Part shown: positions 45,046 through 52,480 of the stretch, one piece after another
How the letters are laid out: every line of letters begins with the position of its first letter
Position numbering within the stretch: the first letter of the stretch is position 1
NCBI GenBank assembly: GCA_017477935.1
Contig: JAFVIC010000075.1
Location: 26,267-90,266 of the forward strand
Reading direction: 5' to 3'
Length of the DNA: 64,000 bases
Source of the DNA: Akkermansia sp.
GTDB taxonomy: Bacteria; Verrucomicrobiota; Verrucomicrobiia; Verrucomicrobiales; Akkermansiaceae
Made by a program: the position numbers and the translations under genes
Notes under the pieces: generated by a model
Told to the model about the DNA's origin: nothing
Database searches by the model: none
Seen by the model: the letters and a program-made list of their open reading frames with translations, nothing else

Positions 45046-45870
45046 ATGGCTAATCCCGAACTCTACATCAAACCCGCTCTGCCCGATCGAATCTTCCCCT
45101 GGGAGAACTACGACCCGCAGACCCGCGAAGAAATCGACGCCTTCTTCAACAGCCCCGAAGTCCGCGTTATCAAGGAACGCATGGTTGACATGGGCCGCCG
45201 CCTGTGGAACCGTGAATACGTGGACGGCAACGGCGGCAACCTGTCCGTGCGCGTGGCAAAAGACCTGGTGCTCTGCTCCCCCACCCTCTGCTCCAAAGGC
45301 TTCATGACCGTGGATGACATCTGCATGGTCGACATGAACGCCGGCCAGCTCTGCGGCTACCGCCCCGCCACCAGCGAGGTGAAAACACACATCGCCATGA
45401 TGAAGGAAGTGGGTGTGAACGCCTGTATCCACGCCCACCCCCCGTGCTGCAATGCCTTCCTCTTTGCCGGCATGGTACCGCCGAACGGCATCAACCCCGA
45501 GGCCGACATCTTCCTAGGTCAGATTCCTCTTGCCCCCTACGGCACTCCCGGCTCCCCCGAAACCGCCGAGGCTGTGGCCAAGGCCTGCCACCAGAGCACC
45601 GTCGTCTTCATGGAAAACCACGGCGTCATCACCGGTGCCCGTCACATTGAAGAGGCTGAGTGGTTCATGGAGAACGCCGATGCCTACTGCAAGATGGTAC
45701 TCTTCGCCGACATGCACGGTGGCAAACTCAACCAGGTGAACGAAGCCGGTATCGCCGACTTCCTGGCTATCCGCAAGAACATCGGCTACGCTGTGCCCGA
45801 AGGTCAGCCCCTGTACAACTTCCGCGAGTACAACGGCTACACCATGGGTATTGCCGGCAAGAAGGACTGA
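45046..45870 (+). CDS. fucA: L-fuculose-phosphate aldolase-type class II aldolase
   Basis: Cleaves L-fuculose-1-phosphate to DHAP and L-lactaldehyde with Zn2+. The 274-residue product has the class II aldolase core: GNGGNLSVRV near 65, a TSEVKTH segment with the catalytic Glu, the zinc pair HAHPP, and the third His in ENHGV near 190. It is larger than E. coli FucA (about 215), with about 40 extra residues before the core and an extra C-terminal end, so it could be a broader-range member. Its place after fucK and before a terminator completes the pathway. Confidence 0.9.
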   Translation: MANPELYIKPALPDRIFPWENYDPQTREEIDAFFNSPEVRVIKERMVDMGRRLWNREYVDGNGGNLSVRVAKDLVLCSPTLCSKGFMTVDDICMVDMNAGQLCGYRPATSEVKTHIAMMKEVGVNACIHAHPPCCNAFLFAGMVPPNGINPEADIFLGQIPLAPYGTPGSPETAEAVAKACHQSTVVFMENHGVITGARHIEEAEWFMENADAYCKMVLFADMHGGKLNQVNEAGIADFLAIRKNIGYAVPEGQPLYNFREYNGYTMGIAGKKD

Positions 45871-45897
45871 AAATAACAGCCGCACCCCCTTATCCCC

Positions 45898-45928
45898 CGC
45901 CATGCTGCACCAGCAGCATGGCGTTTTT
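45898..45928 (+). terminator. Rho-independent terminator of the fuc operon
   Basis: CGCCATGCTGC (45898-45908) and GCAGCATGGCG (45913-45923) form a perfect 11-bp stem with a 4-nt loop, followed by TTTTTG. Confidence 0.95.
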
Positions 45929-45958
45929 GTTGTTCACCCAAAAAGGCACACGGCAGAA

Positions 45959-45990
45959 ACAAAAAACTCCGGGGTTATTCACCTCGGAGT
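45959..45990 (-). terminator. Terminator of the tRNA-Glu gene
   Basis: On the minus strand ACTCCGAGG (45990-45982) and CCCCGGAGT (45974-45966) form a 9-bp stem with one mismatch, followed by five to six T residues. Confidence 0.75.
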
Positions 45991-45997
45991 TTCTTCA

Positions 45998-46069
45998 CAT
46001 CCCCACGCGGATTCGAACCGCGGTTCTATGACTGAGAATCATATGTCCTAACCCCTAGACGATGGGGAC
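45998..46069 (-). tRNA. tRNA-Glu, anticodon CTC
   Basis: About 72 nt on the minus strand fold as a cloverleaf. The acceptor GTCCCCA pairs with TGGGGAT (first pair G-U). The anticodon stem TATGA/TCATA encloses the loop TTCTCAG with anticodon CTC. The T-arm carries GGTTCGAATCC. CCA is not encoded. It is an isolated gene with a terminator directly downstream; CTC reads GAG glutamate codons. Confidence 0.93.
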
Positions 46070-46178
46070 TTTCAGATGTGGTGTTGCGTAGCAACGAGGG
46101 GATATTAGCACAGACACGACAGAAGTCAAGCAAAAATCGTAAAAAAAATAAAAAAAGTTCGTGAAGCCGTGATTGCCG

Positions 46179-46208
46179 TTTGCAGGAAGAAATGAAATAT
46201 GCTAGAAT
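46179..46208 (+). promoter_or_regulatory. Promoter of the 46216 operon, leaderless type
   Basis: TTGCAG (46179-46184), 18-nt spacer ending TGC, TAGAAT (46203-46208), then 7 nt to the ATG at 46216. It excludes the in-frame start at 46180. Confidence 0.75.
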
Positions 46209-46215
46209 AGCCCGC

Positions 46216-47709
46216 ATGCTGAAAAGATTGACACTGTGCGCCGCCATGGCACTGGGGCACGCTACGGCGCAGTCCCCTGCTGACAGCACCGAAGCCGCCC
46301 CGATGCAGAGCGGTGCCACCACGCAGGCGGACCCTACCCGCGCTGAGAAACGCCGGGCTGAAATCGCGCTGCAAGAGGCCGACGAACACGTTGTGTCACA
46401 ATCTCGCATGTTCTCCGTGAGTGGCGGCGACTCGTTGCGCATGGGCGCAATCGCCACCAAGGCAGATGAGGTGCGCGGAGCCGTTTGCCGCCTGCTCGGG
46501 GTAGACACCGATTGGAAATACGGCATATCCATACGCCTGATTGGTAACTCCACCGACCCGGCAGAGCCCAACCCCATACGAACACGAATCAGCATCATCG
46601 GCTCCGAACCCAACTTCCAAATCCGTATATACCCCGGCGGCGGTATCGATGTCGAACGGCTCACGAACGCCATCATCACCATGACCCTCTTCGAGCGTGC
46701 GCTGAGCAACCAGCGCGCGGATGCCCTGCCCGACAGTGTGAATATACCTCACTGGCTCATCACCGGTGTACAACAGGCCGTGCTGTGGCGCAGCGGCAAA
46801 GGCGACCGCCGCCTGTACCGCAGCCTGTTTGAACGGGCGGATATGCTCACGATTGAGGAAATCGTAAGCACGGACAAGATAAGCGACCTGGATGCCAGCT
46901 CGCGCCAGGTCTACGAGGTATCGTGCGGGGTGCTCATCATGTGCCTGCTGCACCGCGAGGGCGGCCCTGCTCAGCTGCGTGAACTCATCGCAGAATCAGC
47001 CCTGGCAGATGGCTCGCCACGCGAAATCATCACGGCGCACTTCCATGAACTGGGGGTAGATTCTACCATGCTCAGCAAATGGTGGGCACTCGAACTCGCC
47101 GCGCTCTCTCAGGCGCCGGCCACCGAGATGCTCACGCCCATGGAAACCGAAAAACAGCTTGCCGAAGCCCTGACCATCGTAACTTACGATGCCGAAACAC
47201 AGCTTCCCCGGAACCTTAGCGCCGACAATGTGTATGCCCTGCAAGAACTCCCCGAATGGCGTGCACAGATTCGCCCGCTGGTTGATAGGCTCATGCAGCT
47301 CAACCTGCATTGTTTCCCCGGGTACCGAGCCATCATTGCCGAGTACTGCCGAGCCTACAGCGAACTGCTGAAAGGGGGCACGGCTGATGCCGTGCAGAAC
47401 ATACTCGGCCCGCTGAGGGAACTGCGCGCAGCCTATATCACCACATCCCTGCGCGCCCGCGACTACCTCGATTGGTACGAAATCACCCATCTGGGCGAGC
47501 AGAAACGCAAAGAGGGCTTCGAAGCCTATCAGGAAACCATGCACCTGCTACGCAGCGAAACACCGGGGTCGGATACTCACATGAGCCGTTATCTGCAAGA
47601 TATCGAAACTCTCTACGGCCTGAAATCTGGACAGGAGTTGCCGAAATCGCTCCTGGAGCAGGTGCGCAAGGCTCACAACGAATACCGAAACAAAGAAAAA
47701 CGCCCATGA
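46216..47709 (+). CDS. Secreted protein, function unknown
   Basis: The 497-residue product has a signal peptide (residues 1-18, ALGHATA). Residues 35-60 are Lys/Arg/Glu-rich and helical. The body contains IYPGGGIDVERLTNAIITMTL and the IPHWLITGVQQAVLW helix near 170-184. The order and the WLITG-like helix slightly recall the MA-clan peptidase fold, but no HExxH motif is present. Its stop overlaps the rnhB start as ATGA at 47706-47709. The start follows the promoter rule. The family is unknown. Confidence 0.78.
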   Translation: MLKRLTLCAAMALGHATAQSPADSTEAAPMQSGATTQADPTRAEKRRAEIALQEADEHVVSQSRMFSVSGGDSLRMGAIATKADEVRGAVCRLLGVDTDWKYGISIRLIGNSTDPAEPNPIRTRISIIGSEPNFQIRIYPGGGIDVERLTNAIITMTLFERALSNQRADALPDSVNIPHWLITGVQQAVLWRSGKGDRRLYRSLFERADMLTIEEIVSTDKISDLDASSRQVYEVSCGVLIMCLLHREGGPAQLRELIAESALADGSPREIITAHFHELGVDSTMLSKWWALELAALSQAPATEMLTPMETEKQLAEALTIVTYDAETQLPRNLSADNVYALQELPEWRAQIRPLVDRLMQLNLHCFPGYRAIIAEYCRAYSELLKGGTADAVQNILGPLRELRAAYITTSLRARDYLDWYEITHLGEQKRKEGFEAYQETMHLLRSETPGSDTHMSRYLQDIETLYGLKSGQELPKSLLEQVRKAHNEYRNKEKRP

Positions 47710-48359
47710 GAGCTCGCCAGGAATTCACCCTGCCCCCGGCCCCCGATATGAGCGCCGAGCAGAGCGCCCACGCCGCCGGCCACGCCCGCGTATGCGGCAT
47801 AGATGAAGCCGGGCGCGGCCCGCTGGCCGGCCCCGTAGTAGCCGCTGCCGTGGTACTGCCCGCCGACTATGAACTGCCCGGGCTCAACGATTCAAAAAAA
47901 CTCACAGCCCGCCGGCGCGAGCAACTCTATGAGCTGCTCATGAACGACCCTCTCGTGCACAAGTGCGTGGCCACAGCCACCGTAGCAGAGATAGATGAAC
48001 TCAATATTCTGCGCGCCACCCACCTGGCCATGGCTCGCGCAGCACAGGGGCTGGTGCCGCCGCCCGATTTCTGCCTGATAGACGGCCTGGCTGTACCGGG
48101 TTTCCCCCTGCCCTCAACCAACCTGGTGAAGGGCGACGCCCGCAGCCTGAGCATAGCCGCCGCCAGCGTGCTGGCGAAGGTAACTCGCGACCGCTATATG
48201 TGTGAACTGGCCAGGCAGTACCCCCGGTACGGCTTTGACCGCCACGCCGGCTACGGCACAAAAGCCCACCTGCAAGCCATCCAGCAATATGGAATTACTC
48301 CACACCATCGCCGCTCGTTTGCGCCTGTTGCACAAATGGAGCTGCCCCTGGGGCTCTGA
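47706..48359 (+). CDS. rnhB: Ribonuclease HII
   Basis: Nicks the RNA strand of RNA-DNA hybrids and single ribonucleotides in DNA. The 217-residue product starts MRARQEFTLPPAPDMS, then has the RNase HII catalytic motif CGIDEAGRGPLAGPVVAAAV (Asp, Glu), NDSKKLTARRREQLYE, DGLAVPG and KGDARSLSIAAASVLAKVTRDR with the further Asp residues. The longer reading from 47472 would run through the upstream gene and is rejected. Its 3' end overlaps yraN by about 71 nt. Confidence 0.96.
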   Translation: MRARQEFTLPPAPDMSAEQSAHAAGHARVCGIDEAGRGPLAGPVVAAAVVLPADYELPGLNDSKKLTARRREQLYELLMNDPLVHKCVATATVAEIDELNILRATHLAMARAAQGLVPPPDFCLIDGLAVPGFPLPSTNLVKGDARSLSIAAASVLAKVTRDRYMCELARQYPRYGFDRHAGYGTKAHLQAIQQYGITPHHRRSFAPVAQMELPLGL

Positions 48360-48750
48360 TTCACCACCGGGGCGTGCCTACCTGGGCGAATACGGTGAGC
48401 TGGTCGCAGCCTCTTACCTGCGCGCCCGGGGGTGCAAGGTACTTTACCGCAACTTCCGCTACGGCAAGCGCGGAGAGCTTGATATCGTATGCCGCGATGG
48501 CGAGATACTCGTAGCCTGCGAAGTCAAGAGTTCTGCCTCACCCGCCAGCGGTGCCCCCATGCGTGCCGTTGATCGCCGCAAGCGCGAACTGCTGCGCCAC
48601 GGTCTGCGCAACTGGCTGCACCTATTGCGCAGGGGTGACATTCCCACCCGTTTCGACATCATCGAGGTCAGCCTCATCGGCGGGCAGAAACCCGTCATAC
48701 GCCACCACCGCGCTGCCTTCGGCATGCACGAGGGAAGCAAAACCTGGTGA
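48289..48750 (+). CDS. yraN: YraN-family (UPF0102) endonuclease-like protein
   Basis: The 153-residue product carries the UPF0102 core. This is GEYGELVAASYLRARGCKVLYRNFRYGKRGELDIVCRDGEILVACEVK, where Glu, Asp, Glu and Lys form a restriction-endonuclease-like site. The family sits next to rnhB in many bacteria, as here, and its exact role is not established. The ATG at 48289 overlaps rnhB by 71 nt. The core begins near residue 27, so a shorter start is possible, but no other ATG exists before the core. Confidence 0.85.
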   Translation: MELLHTIAARLRLLHKWSCPWGSDSPPGRAYLGEYGELVAASYLRARGCKVLYRNFRYGKRGELDIVCRDGEILVACEVKSSASPASGAPMRAVDRRKRELLRHGLRNWLHLLRRGDIPTRFDIIEVSLIGGQKPVIRHHRAAFGMHEGSKTW

Positions 48751-48804
48751 CACCTCACAACCATGAGCAACTCGTAAACTCCACTTTACATCTTCGGAAA
48801 ATAT

Positions 48805-48833
48805 TTTACACAGACGAAGCGAAGCAGTACAAT
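48805..48833 (+). promoter_or_regulatory. Promoter of the ActB-like gene, leaderless type
   Basis: TTTACA (48805-48810), 17-nt spacer, TACAAT (48828-48833). The first ATG (48834) abuts the -10; the second, at 48840, sits 6 nt away, the spacing seen at other leaderless genes. Confidence 0.65.
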
Positions 48834-48839
48834 ATGACC

Positions 48840-50831
48840 ATGCAGCAGCAAAACGGCCGGAGAATCTCGCGGCGCACCTTTCTGAAAGGGCTGGGAGCTC
48901 TCGCGCTCACAGCCCTGCCCGCCTGTCGGCGGGCGCAACAATTCGCCATTACGCCTGAGGAGTGCCCCGAGTGGCAACTACCCGGTCAGAGCACAGCCTT
49001 CGCCACTGCCATGCCCTGGGCGAGTGGGGCGCTGCCCATGCTGGCAGTATGTCACGAGGGCTTGCCGACCATGCTGCAACCCAACCCTCACTATGAAGCG
49101 GTGCGCCGAGGTTTACCGGCTTTCGCCCAGGCGGCACTTACCGACCTCTATTCCCCCCACCGGCAGAGCACCGCAACCTTCAACGGTCGCCCCTACCCGG
49201 AGCGCGCCCTGCAAGGCGCCTGGCGTGCCTGGTGCAAAGCCCTGCGTGAGGGACGGCGCGTAGCCTGCCTGTTCCCTGCCGGGTACAGCCCGGTACGGGC
49301 TGCTCAGATTGCCGCGCTGCGCCAATACAGAGGAATCTTATTCTACGAGTTCGACCCTGTTGCCGAAGCCCGCGAGCAAACCTTTACCGAACTTGACGCC
49401 CTGATAGACTCAACTCTGGGGCCGGCTGCGAGTTTCGATACCGGCGCAGGAACACTGAGCGAGCTGACCGCCACACTGCCGGAGCTGGAGCTCCTGCTCA
49501 TTTTCACCCCGGCCGACCCTGCGGCACTGCACCCTGATTTTGCCACTGAGCTGCAAAACACGACCGCCGAAACCGTGCGATTCTGCCCCCCGGGGCCACC
49601 CACATCTGACCGCACAGCAGCCCTGTGCCGCTACACGGTACCACTCACTCACTTTCTCGAAGAATGGGGAGCAGAGGCCGATGCTGACGGCAACCTGTGC
49701 CTGCGCCAGCCTGTCACCCTGCCCCTGCGCCCGGCCGTAAGCGAAACGGAGGCCCTACATGCCCTGCTGAACAATGAAGAGCTGCCGCTGAGTGAGCGCC
49801 CGCCCATCTCCCCCGCCCGCGAATGGTTACTGCGGGCAGTACCGCAGGCAGAGCAGATACTGCGCCGCGGAATTGAACCCGGCACGGCGCCCCGGCCCCG
49901 ACAGCTGCCTCGCAAGCAAGCTGCCGATACCGCGCACTACCTGCACCCCTTCTATGTAGACGGTCGCTACGCACACAATCCCTGGCTGCGCGAAACCTGG
50001 TTCCCCCTCACCGGTTATGTCGGCGTGGCCGAAACCTTTACCCCAGAGAACAGCAGCGTAACCGCAGCAGCCACCTGCACTGTCCCCGGACTGCAGCACA
50101 CCTGCCACCCCATCAGCCCGCTGCCGGCGCCTGCTTTCCCCCCACCGCACCGTGACATTAAGTCCTGGCCGGAGCGGCGGGTGGCGCCCCCTCCGCAACA
50201 CGATGGTGCTGCCACTCCGCAGTGGGCGCTCATCATCGACACCAGTCTGTGCAATGGTTGCTCAGCCTGCACTCTGGCCTGCCGGGCGGAAAACAATATC
50301 CCTACCGTTGGTCCGGCGGCTCTGGCTGACGACCGCGACCTGCAGTGGCTGCGTATCGACCGCTACCGTCACACTGAAGGGCAATCAATATACCTGCCCG
50401 TAGCCTGCCGCCAGTGCGAGCAGGCGCCCTGCGAGGCCGTGTGCCCGGTACACGCCACCGTACATACGGATGAAGGGCTCAACGCTATGGTCTACCCCCG
50501 CTGCTGGGGCACCCGCTACTGCGCGGCCGCCTGCCCCTACGGTGCACGCCATTTCAATTACCGCGACTACAGCACCACCTCCCGAACAGCGACAGCCACC
50601 CCGGCCAACCCGCAAGTCAGCCTGCGCCCACGCGGAATCATGGAAAAATGCACCTACTGCGTGCAGCGCCTCAACGCCGCGCGACGTGATGGCACCACCC
50701 CGCAAACAGCTTGCCAACAGGCGTGCCCCCGTAACGCCATACGTCTGGTTGACCTGCGCCACCAGGCGCCGGATTGTGTGTGCACCAGTTTCGATGCCCC
50801 CTCCACCCGCCCTCGCACACTCTACCTGTAA
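48840..50831 (+). CDS. Tat-exported ActB-like iron-sulfur protein, stand-alone
   Basis: The 663-residue product has a Tat signal with SRRTFLKGLGALALTALPA near residues 10-28. Residues 50-430 align loosely with the molybdopterin-oxidoreductase-like part of ActB but are much shortened, and no Mo-cofactor motif was found. The C-terminal ~200 residues form a four-cluster ferredoxin domain: CNGCSACTLAC; CRQCEQAPCEAVCP; CWGTRYCAAACPYG (with Thr where the second Cys would be, as in [3Fe-4S] sites of ActB); and CTYC...CQQACP. It has LRIDRY and GLNAMVYPR motifs of the alternative complex III B subunit. Other act genes are absent here. It probably transfers electrons outside the inner membrane; the partner is unknown. 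Confidence 0.82.
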   Translation: MQQQNGRRISRRTFLKGLGALALTALPACRRAQQFAITPEECPEWQLPGQSTAFATAMPWASGALPMLAVCHEGLPTMLQPNPHYEAVRRGLPAFAQAALTDLYSPHRQSTATFNGRPYPERALQGAWRAWCKALREGRRVACLFPAGYSPVRAAQIAALRQYRGILFYEFDPVAEAREQTFTELDALIDSTLGPAASFDTGAGTLSELTATLPELELLLIFTPADPAALHPDFATELQNTTAETVRFCPPGPPTSDRTAALCRYTVPLTHFLEEWGAEADADGNLCLRQPVTLPLRPAVSETEALHALLNNEELPLSERPPISPAREWLLRAVPQAEQILRRGIEPGTAPRPRQLPRKQAADTAHYLHPFYVDGRYAHNPWLRETWFPLTGYVGVAETFTPENSSVTAAATCTVPGLQHTCHPISPLPAPAFPPPHRDIKSWPERRVAPPPQHDGAATPQWALIIDTSLCNGCSACTLACRAENNIPTVGPAALADDRDLQWLRIDRYRHTEGQSIYLPVACRQCEQAPCEAVCPVHATVHTDEGLNAMVYPRCWGTRYCAAACPYGARHFNYRDYSTTSRTATATPANPQVSLRPRGIMEKCTYCVQRLNAARRDGTTPQTACQQACPRNAIRLVDLRHQAPDCVCTSFDAPSTRPRTLYL

Positions 50832-50838
50832 CGGAGCG

Positions 50839-50866
50839 TTTACCGCCACCTGAAAACTGTTATTCA
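50839..50866 (+). promoter_or_regulatory. Possible promoter of the porin gene
   Basis: TTTACC (50839-50844), 16-nt spacer, TATTCA (50861-50866). A 6-bp inverted repeat ACTGTT-ATTC-AACAGT (50856-50871) overlaps the -10. Confidence 0.45.
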
Positions 50867-50873
50867 ACAGTAT

Positions 50874-50903
50874 AGCTGTGATGTTCATCTGAACCTCACA
50901 GCT
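50874..50903 (+). promoter_or_regulatory. Hairpin ending at the porin start codon
   Basis: AGCTGTG (50874-50880) pairs with CACAGCT (50897-50903), and the inner GTTCA (50883-50887) with TGAAC (50890-50894). The stem ends directly before the ATG at 50904, so it would be the 5' end of the mRNA and could control access to the start codon. Confidence 0.5.
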
Positions 50904-52370
50904 ATGAAATACCCCATACCCGCCACCATGTTGATGGCTGCGGCACTCAGTGTCGCAGCACAAGAAACCACCCCCGGATACCTCGATACAGCATTCGGCC
51001 GCAAACCCTACATCATGGAACCCCGCCACACGGGTAGCCTGCAGCCGACCATGCACACCGATGAGCAGCACCCCAAACGCCACCCCGGCATATACACAAT
51101 CCCGGAAGTCTTGGAACGCAGTTACACCCGCGCTGTAGAAGAACTGCGCAGCGGCTGGGAATTCTTCCCCTCCACGCCGCAACACTTCGCGCCGTATCTC
51201 GACTCCATCTTCGTGCCGGGCAACACCTGTGTGCAACCCTGCAACGTGATACCGCACGATGGGATTTCCACGACCGCACAGCTCCTCAAAACCCGACTGT
51301 CACGCATAGGTCTGCAATACGACCTGACTCTCAGCGCAAACTACACAGGGATAAGCCCGAAATCTCATGGTGGGCGCAATCACTTCACCTCCACGAACAA
51401 TTCTTTTGCCGGCACCTGGTACCTGCTCAAAAAGCGGGACAACAGCCAAGGGCTTTTCCTGAGTATCGAAGCAGATTGGGGCCACGGCTTCAATTTCAAC
51501 GAGCGTAAAAGCAGTGCCCAAAACACCATCGGCAGCCTGAGCAACCCACAGGGCAGCCTGCGCGGCGGCAACGGTGTTTTCATACCCCACCTGGCACTCG
51601 GTTACAGCGCCTTCAATGGCAAGTGGGTGGGCATGGTCGGCACCATCGACACCTCAAGCTACCTCGACCAGAATATCTACGCCGCCAGCTGGAACGGGAA
51701 CCTGACCAACTCCGCCTTCGGCTCCAACCCCTGCCTGCCGCTCGAATGGGCCAACTGGGGCTACCTGACCGCCTGGCAACCCTGCAAAAATTTCTATGCG
51801 ATGTATGCCACAACCGGCTGCAATGGGCAAATCAACCATAATCCGTTTCAGTACATCAGTGCAGACGCCTGGGTCCACCTCGCAGAGTTAGGATTTATAA
51901 CGGATGATTTTGCCGGGCTCGGCGAGGGCACTTACCGCCTGCAATACACGATCACGCGAAATGAAGGCAAAACAGGCTGCGGTGCCGCCATCAACGTGCA
52001 GCAGCAACTCGGGCACGGCTCACAGCTCGGCTTCTTCTCTCGCTGCGGGGTAATGGATACCGACGCTGCAACGGTGAGCAATGTACGCTCTGCCGCTACG
52101 GCAGGGCTGGTGTTGCAGGCTCCGTTCAGCAGCAGCGGCTGGGGCAGTGCCGCCAACAATGACCAGGTAGCCCTCGGTTTGCTGTGGGAACGCGCAGCGC
52201 AATCTCCCCACCGTCACAAAGATGAATATGGGCTCGAACTCAGTGCGGTCGTTCAGATTACCCCAACCTTCTTCATTCAGCCGGATTTGCAGTACATCTT
52301 CAACCCTGTGCAGCAAACCGACCGCAGCGGCGAGCTCGTTTTCCAGGTGCAGGGGGTGTTTAAATTCTGA
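50904..52370 (+). CDS. OprB-type carbohydrate-selective porin
   Basis: Outer-membrane channel for sugars. The 488-residue product has a signal peptide (residues 1-19, AAALSVAAQ). A helical N-terminal part (about 60-90) is followed by OprB-like strands such as IGLQYDLTLSANYTGI, IPHLALGYSAFNGKW, GLFLSIEADWGHGF, YRLQYTITR and LLWERAAQ. It ends in FKF, the outer-membrane insertion signal. The C-terminal LELSAVVQITPTFFIQPDLQYIFNP pattern is typical of PF04966. A hairpin at the start codon may regulate translation. Which sugar it carries is not known. Confidence 0.85.
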   Translation: MKYPIPATMLMAAALSVAAQETTPGYLDTAFGRKPYIMEPRHTGSLQPTMHTDEQHPKRHPGIYTIPEVLERSYTRAVEELRSGWEFFPSTPQHFAPYLDSIFVPGNTCVQPCNVIPHDGISTTAQLLKTRLSRIGLQYDLTLSANYTGISPKSHGGRNHFTSTNNSFAGTWYLLKKRDNSQGLFLSIEADWGHGFNFNERKSSAQNTIGSLSNPQGSLRGGNGVFIPHLALGYSAFNGKWVGMVGTIDTSSYLDQNIYAASWNGNLTNSAFGSNPCLPLEWANWGYLTAWQPCKNFYAMYATTGCNGQINHNPFQYISADAWVHLAELGFITDDFAGLGEGTYRLQYTITRNEGKTGCGAAINVQQQLGHGSQLGFFSRCGVMDTDAATVSNVRSAATAGLVLQAPFSSSGWGSAANNDQVALGLLWERAAQSPHRHKDEYGLELSAVVQITPTFFIQPDLQYIFNPVQQTDRSGELVFQVQGVFKF

Positions 52371-52388
52371 TGCAGCCCCTCCCGGCCT

Positions 52389-52425
52389 TTCCGGAAGCCG
52401 GATTTTCAAAATCCGGCTTCCGGAA
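52389..52425. terminator. Perfect palindrome downstream of the porin gene
   Basis: An 18-bp perfect inverted repeat, with CCGGAAGCCGGATTTT at 52391-52406 mirrored at 52408-52423. There is no T run after it, so termination is inferred from position only. Confidence 0.5.
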
Positions 52426-52444
52426 TCAGCCCGACAATTTCCGC

Positions 52445-52473
52445 TTGACAGCCGCCCCCGGGGCAGGCAGAAT
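52445..52473 (+). promoter_or_regulatory. Promoter of the O-antigen ligase-like gene, leaderless type
   Basis: TTGACA (52445-52450), 17-nt spacer, CAGAAT (52468-52473), then 7 nt to the ATG at 52481. It excludes the upstream in-frame start at 52370. Confidence 0.75.
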
Positions 52474-52480
52474 GTCAGGC

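Noticed and set aside
52370..52480. Upstream extension of the O-antigen ligase-like protein
   Set aside because: The extension runs through a perfect palindrome and a TTGACA/CAGAAT promoter and lacks a membrane-protein start.
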